Shown here: piece by piece, positions 8,379 through 16,800 of the stretch | Layout of the letters: each line of letters starts with the position of its first letter | Position numbering within the stretch: the first letter of the stretch is position 1 | Assembly: GCA_023431185.1 (NCBI GenBank) | Contig: JAEYXS010000014.1 | Location: forward strand, 1-64,000 | Origin: Verrucomicrobiota bacterium | GTDB taxonomy: Bacteria; Verrucomicrobiota; Verrucomicrobiia; Limisphaerales; JAEYXS01 | DNA length: 64,000 bases | Direction of reading: 5' to 3' | Program-made: the position numbers and the translations under genes | Notes under the pieces: model-generated | The model's database searches: none | What the model saw: the letters and a program-made list of their open reading frames with translations, nothing else | What the model was told of the DNA's origin: nothing

Positions 8379-10118
8379 ATGCAAACCGCGCCACTCATCA
8401 TACCGCGTCCGGTGCCGCCTCAGCGGATTCGTCCGCCGAAGAAGAACATCCCGCAGACGAAGATCCAGCGCGATCACGTGCAGAAAGCCGTCCGGCAATA
8501 CGTGGCCGAGACCCAGTTCGTGCCGCCCGTGCCGATGGAAGATCTCAAAGTCCATGCGGACACATTGATTGCCCGGTTGAAGCTGGACCCCATTTACCGC
8601 GACTACATTGGTGTGCTGCTGAACAACGAGGTCTGGCGCGAGACGCTCGCCAGCATCCCCTACGAACGCCGCCTCCTGCTCCTGCCCAAGTGCCTCCGCG
8701 TGGAGAGCAAGTGCCCGGCGCCCTTTGATGAATTTGGTCTGCTCTGCAAGCAATGTGGCCTCTGCACGATCCAAGATCTGCAATCCGAAGCCGAGCGTCT
8801 CGGTTACGCAGTGCTCGTGGCGGAAGGTTCCGCCATCGTCATGTCGCTCATCCAGACGGGCAAGATCGACGCCATCGTGGGTGTGAGCTGCCTGAGCGTG
8901 CTGGAACGCGCCTTCCCTTACATGGAAGCCGCCGCTGTTCCCGGCATCGCCATTCCACTCCTGCAAGATGATTGCATCGATACCACGGTGGATGTGGATT
9001 GGGTCTGGGACGTCATCCATCTGACGAGCGATGACAAGACCCGTCGTCTCGATCTCACCGCCCTGCGCAATGATGTCGATACGTGGTTCTCGCCCGATTC
9101 CCTCACGTCCATCATGGGCCCGGCGGAAGGTGAGACGGAAGCCATCGCCCGCGAATGGCTTGGTCGTGCGGGCAAACGCTGGCGGCCGTTCCTCGCTGTC
9201 TCCGCTTATCAGGCGTTGCGCGAAGATACCGATGCGCCCTTGCCGGAAGATCTCAAGAAGATCGCCGTCGCGGTGGAATGCTTCCACAAAGCCTCGCTCA
9301 TCCATGATGACATCGAGGACAACGACGCGATGCGTTATGGTGAGAAGACGTTGCACGAGGAACACGGCACGGCCATCGCGTTGAACGTCGGCGACCTGCT
9401 CATCGGTGAAGGTTATCGGCTCATCGGGGCTTCCAATGTGAGCGCGGCGCAAAAGGTGGAGATGCTGATGGTGGCTTCCGAAGGCCAGCGCCAGCTCTGC
9501 CAGGGCCAAGGCGCCGAACTCTGCTGGACGCGTAATCCCGGTCCGCTGAAGTCCACCGAAGTGCTGGATATCTTCCGCCGCAAGACGGCACCGGCCTTTG
9601 AAGTCGCACTGCGCCTTGGCGCGGTTTACGCGAACAATCACGAGCCTTTCCGCGATGCCATCGGCAAATACAGCGAGGCCCTCGGCATCGCCTACCAGAT
9701 CCGCGATGACTTGAGCGATCTGGGTGCCACGGGTGAAACGAACGATATCGAAGGCATTCGTCCGAGCCTGCTCCTCGCTGTTGCCTCCGAGCGCGCGAAG
9801 GGTGAAGCGGCCGCACAACTGGAATCCTGGTGGAAACGTCAGCCGCTGGAAGGCGTGAATGCCCAGCGCATCGAAGCGCTCTACCGCGAACTGAAAGCGG
9901 ATGATCGTGCGAATACCTTGCTCGAGACCTATCAAGAAGAAGCCATCCGCGCGCTGCGTGATGTGGAGAATGCGAACCTGAAAGGGCTGCTTCGCCGCGT
10001 CATCGGCAAGATCTTCAACGAAGCCGAAGTCAAAGGCTGGTGCAGCGAGTTCGAAGAAAAGAATCTCGCCCGGCTTAACCTGCCATTGCCCGCTCCGCTG
10101 ATGACGGCCACGGCGTGA
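8379..10118 (+). CDS. DUF116 domain fused to polyprenyl diphosphate synthase
   Basis: 579 residues from ATG 8379 (TTG 8322 is an upstream in-frame alternative). The first part, about residues 60-230, matches the DUF116 pattern: a Cys-rich segment with KCLRVESKC and CKQCGLC (Cys at about 105, 112, 123, 126, 129), then an alpha/beta stretch ending VPGIAIPLLQDDCID. From about 250 to 560 it is a trans-type isoprenyl diphosphate synthase with both Asp-rich motifs, DDIED (about 310) and DDLSD (about 443), so it is probably catalytically active in chain elongation. Such synthases are normally ~320 residues; the rest is the fused domain. It follows a ferredoxin gene by 272 bases. Chain length, and whether the Cys cluster binds Fe-S, cannot be told. 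Confidence 0.88.
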   Translation: MQTAPLIIPRPVPPQRIRPPKKNIPQTKIQRDHVQKAVRQYVAETQFVPPVPMEDLKVHADTLIARLKLDPIYRDYIGVLLNNEVWRETLASIPYERRLLLLPKCLRVESKCPAPFDEFGLLCKQCGLCTIQDLQSEAERLGYAVLVAEGSAIVMSLIQTGKIDAIVGVSCLSVLERAFPYMEAAAVPGIAIPLLQDDCIDTTVDVDWVWDVIHLTSDDKTRRLDLTALRNDVDTWFSPDSLTSIMGPAEGETEAIAREWLGRAGKRWRPFLAVSAYQALREDTDAPLPEDLKKIAVAVECFHKASLIHDDIEDNDAMRYGEKTLHEEHGTAIALNVGDLLIGEGYRLIGASNVSAAQKVEMLMVASEGQRQLCQGQGAELCWTRNPGPLKSTEVLDIFRRKTAPAFEVALRLGAVYANNHEPFRDAIGKYSEALGIAYQIRDDLSDLGATGETNDIEGIRPSLLLAVASERAKGEAAAQLESWWKRQPLEGVNAQRIEALYRELKADDRANTLLETYQEEAIRALRDVENANLKGLLRRVIGKIFNEAEVKGWCSEFEEKNLARLNLPLPAPLMTATA

Positions 10119-10149
10119 GCCGGTGGATCGCTGAAAAGTTAAAACGTGA

Positions 10150-10187
10150 AAGCGTTGAAACGGGTGACCGTTTCAACGCTTTTTGTT
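10150..10187 (+). terminator. intrinsic terminator after the DUF116-prenyl synthase gene
   Basis: Perfect 14-bp stem AAGCGTTGAAACGG / CCGTTTCAACGCTT with loop GTGA, then a T-rich run on the + strand. It lies between convergent genes. Confidence 0.9.
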
Positions 10188-10205
10188 GATCCAGCGAAAC
10201 CGCTT

Positions 10206-10946
10206 CTATTCTTGCTTGTTCTCTGGTGATCCGGCCGTCACCCAGCTCTTGATGATCATCCCGAGCACGACTCCGATACCCAAGGTCACCCAGAACATCA
10301 CGGGGCCGCGGCTTTCGAAGCCGGTGTGAAAATTCATGCCGAACAGGCTCGTGATGGCCGTCAGCGGCAGGAAAAGTGCCGCGAGGATGTTCAGACGGTG
10401 ACTGGCGTGCAGGGCTTCCTTGCTCAAGCGCGCTTGTTCCTCGGATTCACGCGCCGTCTTGTAGTCGATGGCGTTGCGCACGTCTTGCAAGAGCAGCTCC
10501 AGATTGCGGTCCGCTTCATACGCCAGATCGCGGATGTCGATCAGTGCCTTGTCCGTCTTCACCGCATCGCGCGCATTTTGCAGCGCCTGATGCATGTTGC
10601 GCGCCGCGCGGGACAGCGGCGTCAGCGTTTCCACCAGATCGAACAACTCGCCGGCACTCATGGCCAGGTCGTACTCCCGGGCGAGTTTGGCTTCAAGATC
10701 GGCATAGAGCTGCACGTGCGTTTTCAGGGTTCCCAAACCCGGCCCGCCCACGCTGGTCTGCCATTCGCCCGAGGGACTGCGCCAATACAGGACGCCCTCA
10801 CGATTGCTCTGGTCGGCATTCGGCGGCCGGTGCAGTACGATGAGCAGATGGCCTTCCTCCGCGATGATCCGTTGGCGTCCGTAAGTGGACTGGCCGAGGC
10901 GTTGGCTGATTGATTCCGGCAGTTTCCAGTTTGGGGGCGTGATCAT
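10206..10946 (-). CDS. short CorA-like divalent cation transporter
   Basis: 246 residues, against about 310-350 for full-length CorA. The N-terminal domain is short and divergent, followed by a long helical region (about 80-190) as in the CorA stalk. Two membrane helices close the protein; the first ends in SLFGMNF, carrying the GMN signature of CorA/ZntB/Mrs2 channels (about 205-210), and the second is FWVTLGIGVVLGMII. The short cytosolic tail ends in Gln-Glu. Mg2+, Co2+ or Zn2+ could be carried. It is divergent from the AXE1 esterase gene. Confidence 0.85.
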   Translation of the reverse strand: MITPPNWKLPESISQRLGQSTYGRQRIIAEEGHLLIVLHRPPNADQSNREGVLYWRSPSGEWQTSVGGPGLGTLKTHVQLYADLEAKLAREYDLAMSAGELFDLVETLTPLSRAARNMHQALQNARDAVKTDKALIDIRDLAYEADRNLELLLQDVRNAIDYKTARESEEQARLSKEALHASHRLNILAALFLPLTAITSLFGMNFHTGFESRGPVMFWVTLGIGVVLGMIIKSWVTAGSPENKQE

Positions 10947-11186
10947 AACCTTAGTGTCTCCAGTATCTCCATTGCTTGTATTACCACTACAGGGTGGCCT
11001 CTGGCCGATGAACGCGCAACGGCAAAGCAGCTACAACGGCGGCTGGATTATGTAGTAGGCCTAGGAAAGCCTGTCGCCTAGGATTAATGGTTAAATCCGG
11101 CGAATCAAAGTGCCCGCCCCGCCGTCCAAGGAACGGTTTTCAGCTTGCTCCGGCAAACTGCACCGTTTGAGAATACACCTATCTAT

Positions 11187-12506
11187 ATGAAGTCCACGTT
11201 CGCCCTTTCCTTTGGCCTCGCCGCGCTTCTCTGCACCGGCAGCCTGTTCAACCTGTCCGCGCAAGAAATCAAGCCCGCCACCAATTATGTGTTGAGTGTC
11301 AGCGCAGACCGGCCGGATGCCTTGTATAAGAAAGGGGAGCCGGTTTCCTTCCAGGTCGCGCTCGCGCTGGACAAGCAGCCGGTCAGCGACGTGGAGGTGT
11401 CATGGACCATCACCAAGGACGGCGTGCCGCCCATCAAAACCGGTAAAGCGAAACTGGAGAACGGCAAAGCCACGATCACCGGCCAATTGGATGAACCCGG
11501 CTTCCTCATCTGCCGTGTGAACTATCAGACGAACAAGCTGAACTTCAACGCCCTCGGTGGCGCGGGCATCGACCCTGCCCAGATCAAACCCAGCCTGCCG
11601 GTGCCGGATGATTTCGACGCTTTCTGGAACGAGAAGAAAGCGCAACTCGCCACGGTGCCGAAGGCTCCCAATTTGACACCGGTCAAATCGCCGGTGGCAG
11701 CGGTAGAGTGCTTTGACCTGCAGGCGGCCAGCATCGGCAAACCGGTATCCGGCTACTTCGCGCGGCCGGAGGGCGCCAAACCGAGGAGTCTGCCCGCCAT
11801 CCTGACGGTGCATGGTGCCGGGGTGCGCAGTTCCAGTCTGGGTGGGGCGGCGAACTGGGCCAAACAAGGCTTGCTCGCCCTGGACATCAATGCCCACGGC
11901 ATCCCAAACGGCCACCCGGAGAAATTCTACACGGACCTCGCCAATGGTGAACTGAAAGATTATCGCGCTCAGGGCCGTGATTCCCGCGATACGATTTATT
12001 TCATGAGTATGTGCCTGCGGCTCATACGCGCCATCGATTTTCTCACAGCCCAACTGGAATGGGATGGCAAAACGGTGGTCGTCTATGGCTCCAGCCAAGG
12101 GGGTTTGCAAGCCATCGCCGCTGCGGGCCTAGACAGCCGCGTGACCTTCATCGCCGCAGGCGTCCCGGCCGGATGCGATCACAGCGGCGTGGCGGTGGGC
12201 CGCGTCAATGGCTGGCCGAAGATCGTCCCCAACGACCAGGATGGCAAACCCGACGCGAAGGTGCTCAATGCCGCGCGTTACATCGACTGCATGAACTTCG
12301 CCACACGCACGAAGGCGGGCGGCATCTTCACCGTGGGCTTCATCGACGGCACCTGCCCGCCCACGAGCGTCTATGCCGCCTACAACAACTTCGCCGGACC
12401 CAAGGCCATCTACCATGACATCAAGGCCGGCCATACGAACACCCCCAAAGCCACCGCCGCCATGCGCGATGCCGTGCTCAAGCACCTGGCGGAGCAGAAA
12501 CGGTAA
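11187..12506 (+). CDS. secreted AXE1-family acetylxylan esterase / deacetylase
   Basis: 439 residues from ATG 11187, which gives a clean signal peptide (MKSTFALSFGLAALLCTG...LSAQE); an upstream in-frame start at 11145 would bury it. Residues about 30-125 look like an Ig-like beta domain with YVLSVSADRPDALYKKGEP. The alpha/beta hydrolase AXE1 domain follows, with nucleophile Ser303 in GSSQGG, Asp387 in GFIDGTCPP and His416 in AGHTNTP. The family removes acetyl groups from xylan, xylo-oligosaccharides or cephalosporin C; in a free-living Verrucomicrobium plant polysaccharide use is likely. It is periplasmic or secreted and stands alone. Confidence 0.9.
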   Translation: MKSTFALSFGLAALLCTGSLFNLSAQEIKPATNYVLSVSADRPDALYKKGEPVSFQVALALDKQPVSDVEVSWTITKDGVPPIKTGKAKLENGKATITGQLDEPGFLICRVNYQTNKLNFNALGGAGIDPAQIKPSLPVPDDFDAFWNEKKAQLATVPKAPNLTPVKSPVAAVECFDLQAASIGKPVSGYFARPEGAKPRSLPAILTVHGAGVRSSSLGGAANWAKQGLLALDINAHGIPNGHPEKFYTDLANGELKDYRAQGRDSRDTIYFMSMCLRLIRAIDFLTAQLEWDGKTVVVYGSSQGGLQAIAAAGLDSRVTFIAAGVPAGCDHSGVAVGRVNGWPKIVPNDQDGKPDAKVLNAARYIDCMNFATRTKAGGIFTVGFIDGTCPPTSVYAAYNNFAGPKAIYHDIKAGHTNTPKATAAMRDAVLKHLAEQKR

Positions 12507-12595
12507 GGCCCGGCAAAGCCATCATGCGTCCTTTTCATCCGATATTGTCGTTTTCGGATTGAGCGGGTGAGAGAGACCTGTTAACCGAACTGCCT

Positions 12596-13099
12596 GTGGC
12601 GAAGAAAAAGAACCAGACTCAGATCAGGCAGGTGGATGCTTCCAACGTGGAAGTGCGCACGTCCAGCATCCATAGCACCGGCTGTTTTGCCGCGCAGGAC
12701 ATCCGCCAGGGCGAGAAAGTCATCGAGTATGTCGGGCCGCTCATCAGCAAGGAGGAATCCTCCCGCGAGTGCGAGAACGGGAACGTTTACATCTTCACAC
12801 TAAACGACCAGCACGACATCAATGGCAACGTGGAATGGAACCCCGCCCGCTATATCAACCACAGTTGCGCGCCCAATTGTGAATCCGAGAACGACGATGA
12901 CCATGTCTGGATCCTCGCCCTCCGCGATATCAAGGCCGGTGAAGAACTGACCTACAACTACGGGTTCGACCTCGAAGAATACCAGGACAATCCCTGCAAC
13001 TGCGGCTCCGCAGAATGTGTGGGCTACATGGTGGCGGCGGAATTCTTCGACCACGCCCGGAAGTATCGCGCCTCACAGCGCGAACTGGTGCCGGTGTAG
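12596..13099 (+). CDS. SET-domain protein lysine methyltransferase-like protein
   Basis: 167 residues from a GTG start, almost all SET domain. Visible motifs: HSTGCFAAQDIRQGEKVIEYVG at the start of the fold, YINHSCAPNCE (about 85-95, the NHSCxPN core), GEELTYNYGF (about 116-125) that supplies the catalytic Tyr, and a post-SET Cys cluster CNCGSAEC (about 134-141) which together with the NHSC Cys can bind zinc. All elements for S-adenosylmethionine-dependent lysine methylation are present. SET proteins in bacteria are patchily distributed; the target is unknown. The gene converges on the TPR-redoxin gene with a 10-base gap. Confidence 0.9.
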   Translation: MAKKKNQTQIRQVDASNVEVRTSSIHSTGCFAAQDIRQGEKVIEYVGPLISKEESSRECENGNVYIFTLNDQHDINGNVEWNPARYINHSCAPNCESENDDDHVWILALRDIKAGEELTYNYGFDLEEYQDNPCNCGSAECVGYMVAAEFFDHARKYRASQRELVPV

Positions 13100-13109
13100 C
13101 CGCTGGTTC

Positions 13110-15467
13110 CTACTCGCCGCCAGCCTTGCCCGTGCCCGGCACGGCCGCCAGTGTCGGTGTCCGCACCTTGCCCAACAGCCGTTGCGCCTCTTCCAGCAGG
13201 AACTTCGTCTCCGTGAACGGCTGGTAGCTGATGTCCTGCCAGCGCACCATTCCTTCGCCATCAATCAGGAACGTGCCGTGCAATGGCTGGTTCTCGAAAT
13301 CATCGAAGGCCCGGTACGCCTTGAAGACCTGCATCGATTTGTCTGACAGCAGCGGGAAGGGGAAGCCGCCATTGGCCGAGGCCTTTTTTGCCGTTTCCTT
13401 GAGCCCGTCGATTGTATCCGTGCTGATGGCCACGAGCGAGATGCCCAGCTTCGCGTAATCCTCCGTCATCGGCGCGAAAGCGGCGAGCTGCTCGATGCAG
13501 TGCGCGCAGCCGTGACCCAGGTAAAAGATCACGATGACCGGCTTGCCCTTGTACTGGCGCAAGGCGAGCTGGCGATTCTGCGCATCCGGCAAAGACCAGC
13601 CCGGTGCCGAAGTCGGTTCCCAGCGAAACGGTCCGAGCGCGGCGAGACTGGGGCGCTTGCCGAAATCCCAGGACCGCTTCAGCGCGGGACGCCAATCGGC
13701 GCTGAGTTTCAAGTCTGCCGCCACCGGCTTGAGCCGTTGAAAGACCGGGGCATGGAGATCGATCTCCGCCGCCAGTTCACGCAGTTGGTAGAAATATTTA
13801 TACGCCTCGCTCCAATTGCCGTTCCGGTAGGCGATGTCCACATAGTTTGCCAGCGGCTGCACCTGGTTCGTCGCTCCCTTCACCGCTTCGAGGGCGAGCT
13901 GCTCCGCTTTCTTCGTATCACCCAACAGCAACTCGATCTGCGCCTGACGCTCCTTCGGAATGTCCTTCGCCTTCGCGAACGATTCCCGTGCTCCTTTGGC
14001 ATTCCCCTCCTTCAAAGCCTGCCAGCCTTGCAGTTCCGCGATGGCGTTGTTCACAGCACTGACACGATTGACGGCATTGGTCGCCGGGCTCGCTGCTTTG
14101 CCTTTATCCGCTGCCTTGCTGGTTTCCGCCTGCGGCTTGACCTCTTCCTTCTTCGGTTCGCTTTTGGCGCTCTTCTTCACATCGGCCTCGATCTTCACCT
14201 TCAACTGCTCCAGGGCCGCAAGCTGTGTCTTGCCAGCCGCGCTGTCACCCAGATTGAAATAAGCGGTGCCCAATGCCCGCACCCGGCGTACCTCATGATC
14301 GTTATGGTCCAGTGGTTCGAGATATGTCGTCTGGCTCAGCGTGACAAGATCGTTCCACAGTTCATAGCGCACAAGGGTTTCGGTGAGACGTTGGTAACCG
14401 TAATTCGCGCTGCCTTTGGTGAGCGTGTTGTATTTGGGATGCCGGGGCAGCTCGATCATGTTCTTTGCCAGGTCCACCGCGCGGTCCACCGCCCCGATAA
14501 AACTCAGGTTGCGGATGAGCCATTCGTTGTTGTGTGCATAATTGTGGATCTGGTCCGGCATCACGCGATTCTTCATCATATAGGCGTGATCCGTGCGGGC
14601 GCTCGCCTCCTGCTGCCACGCCCCGTCGGAGTAACGATGGAGCTTGGAGTAAGTATGCCCGCTCATGTGCCACATGTGCGCGGTGTCCGTCTCCGCAAAA
14701 CCATTGAGCGCGGCGGAGTTCAGGGCGTTGGTCGCCGTCTTGCCGTCATCCCACAAGTGGATGCGGTAGTGATGCACCGGATGGAGCGGCTCCCCGGCCA
14801 GCACCGCGTTCAACATCTTGTCCACCTTTTGCTTGTCGCCCATGGGCACGCCCTTGCTGTTGTTGTCCCAGTACTGGAGCGCGCAGAAAGCCTTCGCCTC
14901 CAGATCATCAGGATAGGCTGCCACGAGCTTCTCCAGCGCCGCCTGGTAATCCTTGCGCTTCTGTTTGTCGTCGCGCTTGTCCTCCTTGCGATACTCCGCG
15001 AGCGCATCGATCCATTGGCGTTCGCGTTCACTCACATTGGCCTTCAAGGACACCGCTTTCTCGATGAAGCCCCGGGCGCGCTTGACGTTGTTCACGTTCG
15101 CCATCGCCATGCCCCAATAGGCCGTGGCGCATTCCGGGTCCAGCGCCGCCACCTGGCGGAAGGACCGTTCCGCCTCGAAATACCAGAAACCATGCAACTG
15201 CCCCACACCCTGCTCGAAGAATTTCTGCGCCTGCGCGGATTTCGTGGTGATGGGAAAACGGATGCGTCCCGTCTCGCCCATCAGAAAGGCTTTTTGGCGC
15301 GGACCTTCATTGAAAGCATCTCCATGCATGGAATGACCGGCCAGCGGACCGGTTTCCTCTGCCGCATAAGCAGAGGCCACCCTCAAGCACAAACCAAACA
15401 TTACCGCAAGCACAGCCATGGAGCCGCACTGACGGCGGGACGAACAAATAGGCATACCGCCTATCAT
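13110..15467 (-). CDS. secreted TPR protein with C-terminal redoxin domain
   Basis: About 785 residues from ATG 15467, which puts a membrane/signal segment (MAVLAVMFGLCLRVASAYA) near the N-terminus; ATG 15455 and 15527 are alternatives. Residues about 60-260 and 480-590 are helical TPR-like repeats (for example FRQVAALDPECATAYWGMA), separated by a Lys/Glu/Ala-rich linker. The C-terminal ~150 residues are an AhpC/TSA-TlpA type thioredoxin fold with CAHC (about 653-656) in YLGHGCAHCIEQL, suggesting a peroxiredoxin or thiol-disulfide role outside the cytoplasm. Only about 7-70 bases follow the last cassette gene (ending 15535), so it is probably the end of that operon. Confidence 0.82.
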   Translation of the reverse strand: MIGGMPICSSRRQCGSMAVLAVMFGLCLRVASAYAAEETGPLAGHSMHGDAFNEGPRQKAFLMGETGRIRFPITTKSAQAQKFFEQGVGQLHGFWYFEAERSFRQVAALDPECATAYWGMAMANVNNVKRARGFIEKAVSLKANVSERERQWIDALAEYRKEDKRDDKQKRKDYQAALEKLVAAYPDDLEAKAFCALQYWDNNSKGVPMGDKQKVDKMLNAVLAGEPLHPVHHYRIHLWDDGKTATNALNSAALNGFAETDTAHMWHMSGHTYSKLHRYSDGAWQQEASARTDHAYMMKNRVMPDQIHNYAHNNEWLIRNLSFIGAVDRAVDLAKNMIELPRHPKYNTLTKGSANYGYQRLTETLVRYELWNDLVTLSQTTYLEPLDHNDHEVRRVRALGTAYFNLGDSAAGKTQLAALEQLKVKIEADVKKSAKSEPKKEEVKPQAETSKAADKGKAASPATNAVNRVSAVNNAIAELQGWQALKEGNAKGARESFAKAKDIPKERQAQIELLLGDTKKAEQLALEAVKGATNQVQPLANYVDIAYRNGNWSEAYKYFYQLRELAAEIDLHAPVFQRLKPVAADLKLSADWRPALKRSWDFGKRPSLAALGPFRWEPTSAPGWSLPDAQNRQLALRQYKGKPVIVIFYLGHGCAHCIEQLAAFAPMTEDYAKLGISLVAISTDTIDGLKETAKKASANGGFPFPLLSDKSMQVFKAYRAFDDFENQPLHGTFLIDGEGMVRWQDISYQPFTETKFLLEEAQRLLGKVRTPTLAAVPGTGKAGGE

Positions 15468-15534
15468 CCTCCGCTTTTCTTCGTCGGCAAGTAGGAATCT
15501 GGACTGATACTTTCGGGGCATGGCCATGATTTGT

Positions 15535-16800
15535 TCAGCGCGAATTATTCAACCACCGGCCATAGCTCGTCCGGTAGCGGTTGAAGTTATTTTCGCCCAG
15601 CACACCTTGCACCGCCTTCGCCGCCTCCTGCTGCACGGCGGCTGCCGCTTGTTGCCGTTGTTCCGGGCTTAAGGTCTGGTTCGCGTAAATCCGCCCCATC
15701 TCCGCCTCCGTCGCCTGTTTCATCTGATATACCTGCACCGCTGCGGCTTTCTCCAGCCCGGTGCTCCGGGTGAACTGATGGAGCTGCTTGAAATCCGGAC
15801 TCTGCGCCATGGTGTACTCCGCATACCTTTGCTCGCCCAACACCTGCCGGATGGCCGCCTCCTTGGCCTGTTGCGTTTGCTGCTTGAGCGCCATCGCCCC
15901 CTGATCGTCCGGGTCCACACTGCCCATGTAAGCGTAAGGTCCGATCTTCAGATACTGGTCATACTCCAGCTTGTAGAGCGCCCGGAACTCCTGTTCATTC
16001 GCTTCAAACGCGCCCAGCGAGCTGCGCATCAGGTTGGCCACATGCGAGACCCGCAACATCCATTCTTCCTTCTGCTGCGGGGACAGCACCTTGGAGGCAG
16101 CCTCATCCCGTTCCAGCGCCAACTGGTGGAACTCCGCCCACAATTCCGGCCCCTGATAACCGCCATACTTTCGATTCACCTCTGCTTCCCGGTCCTTGAA
16201 CTCACCCCAGACATTGCGGATCTGCCCTGCCTCATGGGTGTTCATGAACGGATACACACTGCTGTCATAATCCACCAACCCCAGGCGCTGCCGCCGCTGC
16301 TGCTCAGCATCCATGCCCAATAACGCGATGAGCGCTTCCCGCCGCTCGTCATGCACCTTGCGACCTTCGCGGTCCCGCTCGAACTTGGCCTTGGTGATTT
16401 CGTCATCTGATTTCCAGTAATCAGAGAGGTTGTTATCGCGGTTCAGTTTGTATTTCATGTTCACCGCCCGGAACTTCTTCGCCAGCAACCGCTCCAGATC
16501 CGCATACACGATGTCCTGGATCGTCTGTTCCGGACATTTGATGGCCCGCAAGTTCGCCACATACTGCCGGTAATCCTCCGATTCGAGCTGATGCCAGTGA
16601 AAAGGTTTCCCCCCTCTTTCCAGCACGGCTTTTTCGGTGGATGTCCTGTTCGTCGCTGCTGCTGAAGCTGGAGCCGCCGGAGCCGCTTCCGCGCCTGCTG
16701 GCGGTGCGGTTGCTGCCGGTGACCGGAGCTGGTTCACCACGCCGAGCGCCAGGAAGGCGTTCAACCCCAGGGAAAGTATGGTGATGACTGAAGTTCTCAT
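15535..16800 (-). CDS. membrane-anchored LTxxQ-like protein, type A copy 1
   Basis: 421 residues. N-terminal membrane anchor MRTSVITILSLGLNAFLALGVV, an Ala/Pro linker (about 28-55), then the domain shared by four neighbouring genes: FHWHQLESEDYRQYVANLR and CPEQTIQDIVYADLERLL. Two short motifs, VLSPQQKEEW (mid) and TLSPEQRQQA (near the end), recall the LTxxQ motif of the Spy/CpxP periplasmic proteins. Helical throughout, ending RYRTSYGRWLNNS. It shares DPDD (SVDPDDQ) with the gene at 18198, marking both as type A. Its ATG overlaps the stop of the upstream type B gene by four bases (ATGA). Function unknown; the periplasmic location is inferred from the anchor. Confidence 0.8.
   Translation of the reverse strand: MRTSVITILSLGLNAFLALGVVNQLRSPAATAPPAGAEAAPAAPASAAATNRTSTEKAVLERGGKPFHWHQLESEDYRQYVANLRAIKCPEQTIQDIVYADLERLLAKKFRAVNMKYKLNRDNNLSDYWKSDDEITKAKFERDREGRKVHDERREALIALLGMDAEQQRRQRLGLVDYDSSVYPFMNTHEAGQIRNVWGEFKDREAEVNRKYGGYQGPELWAEFHQLALERDEAASKVLSPQQKEEWMLRVSHVANLMRSSLGAFEANEQEFRALYKLEYDQYLKIGPYAYMGSVDPDDQGAMALKQQTQQAKEAAIRQVLGEQRYAEYTMAQSPDFKQLHQFTRSTGLEKAAAVQVYQMKQATEAEMGRIYANQTLSPEQRQQAAAAVQQEAAKAVQGVLGENNFNRYRTSYGRWLNNSR

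Noticed and set aside
13500..15494. 664-codon plus-strand ORF opposite the TPR-redoxin
   Set aside because: Low-quality composition rich in Arg, His and Leu; the redoxin CAHC and TPR motifs are on the other strand.
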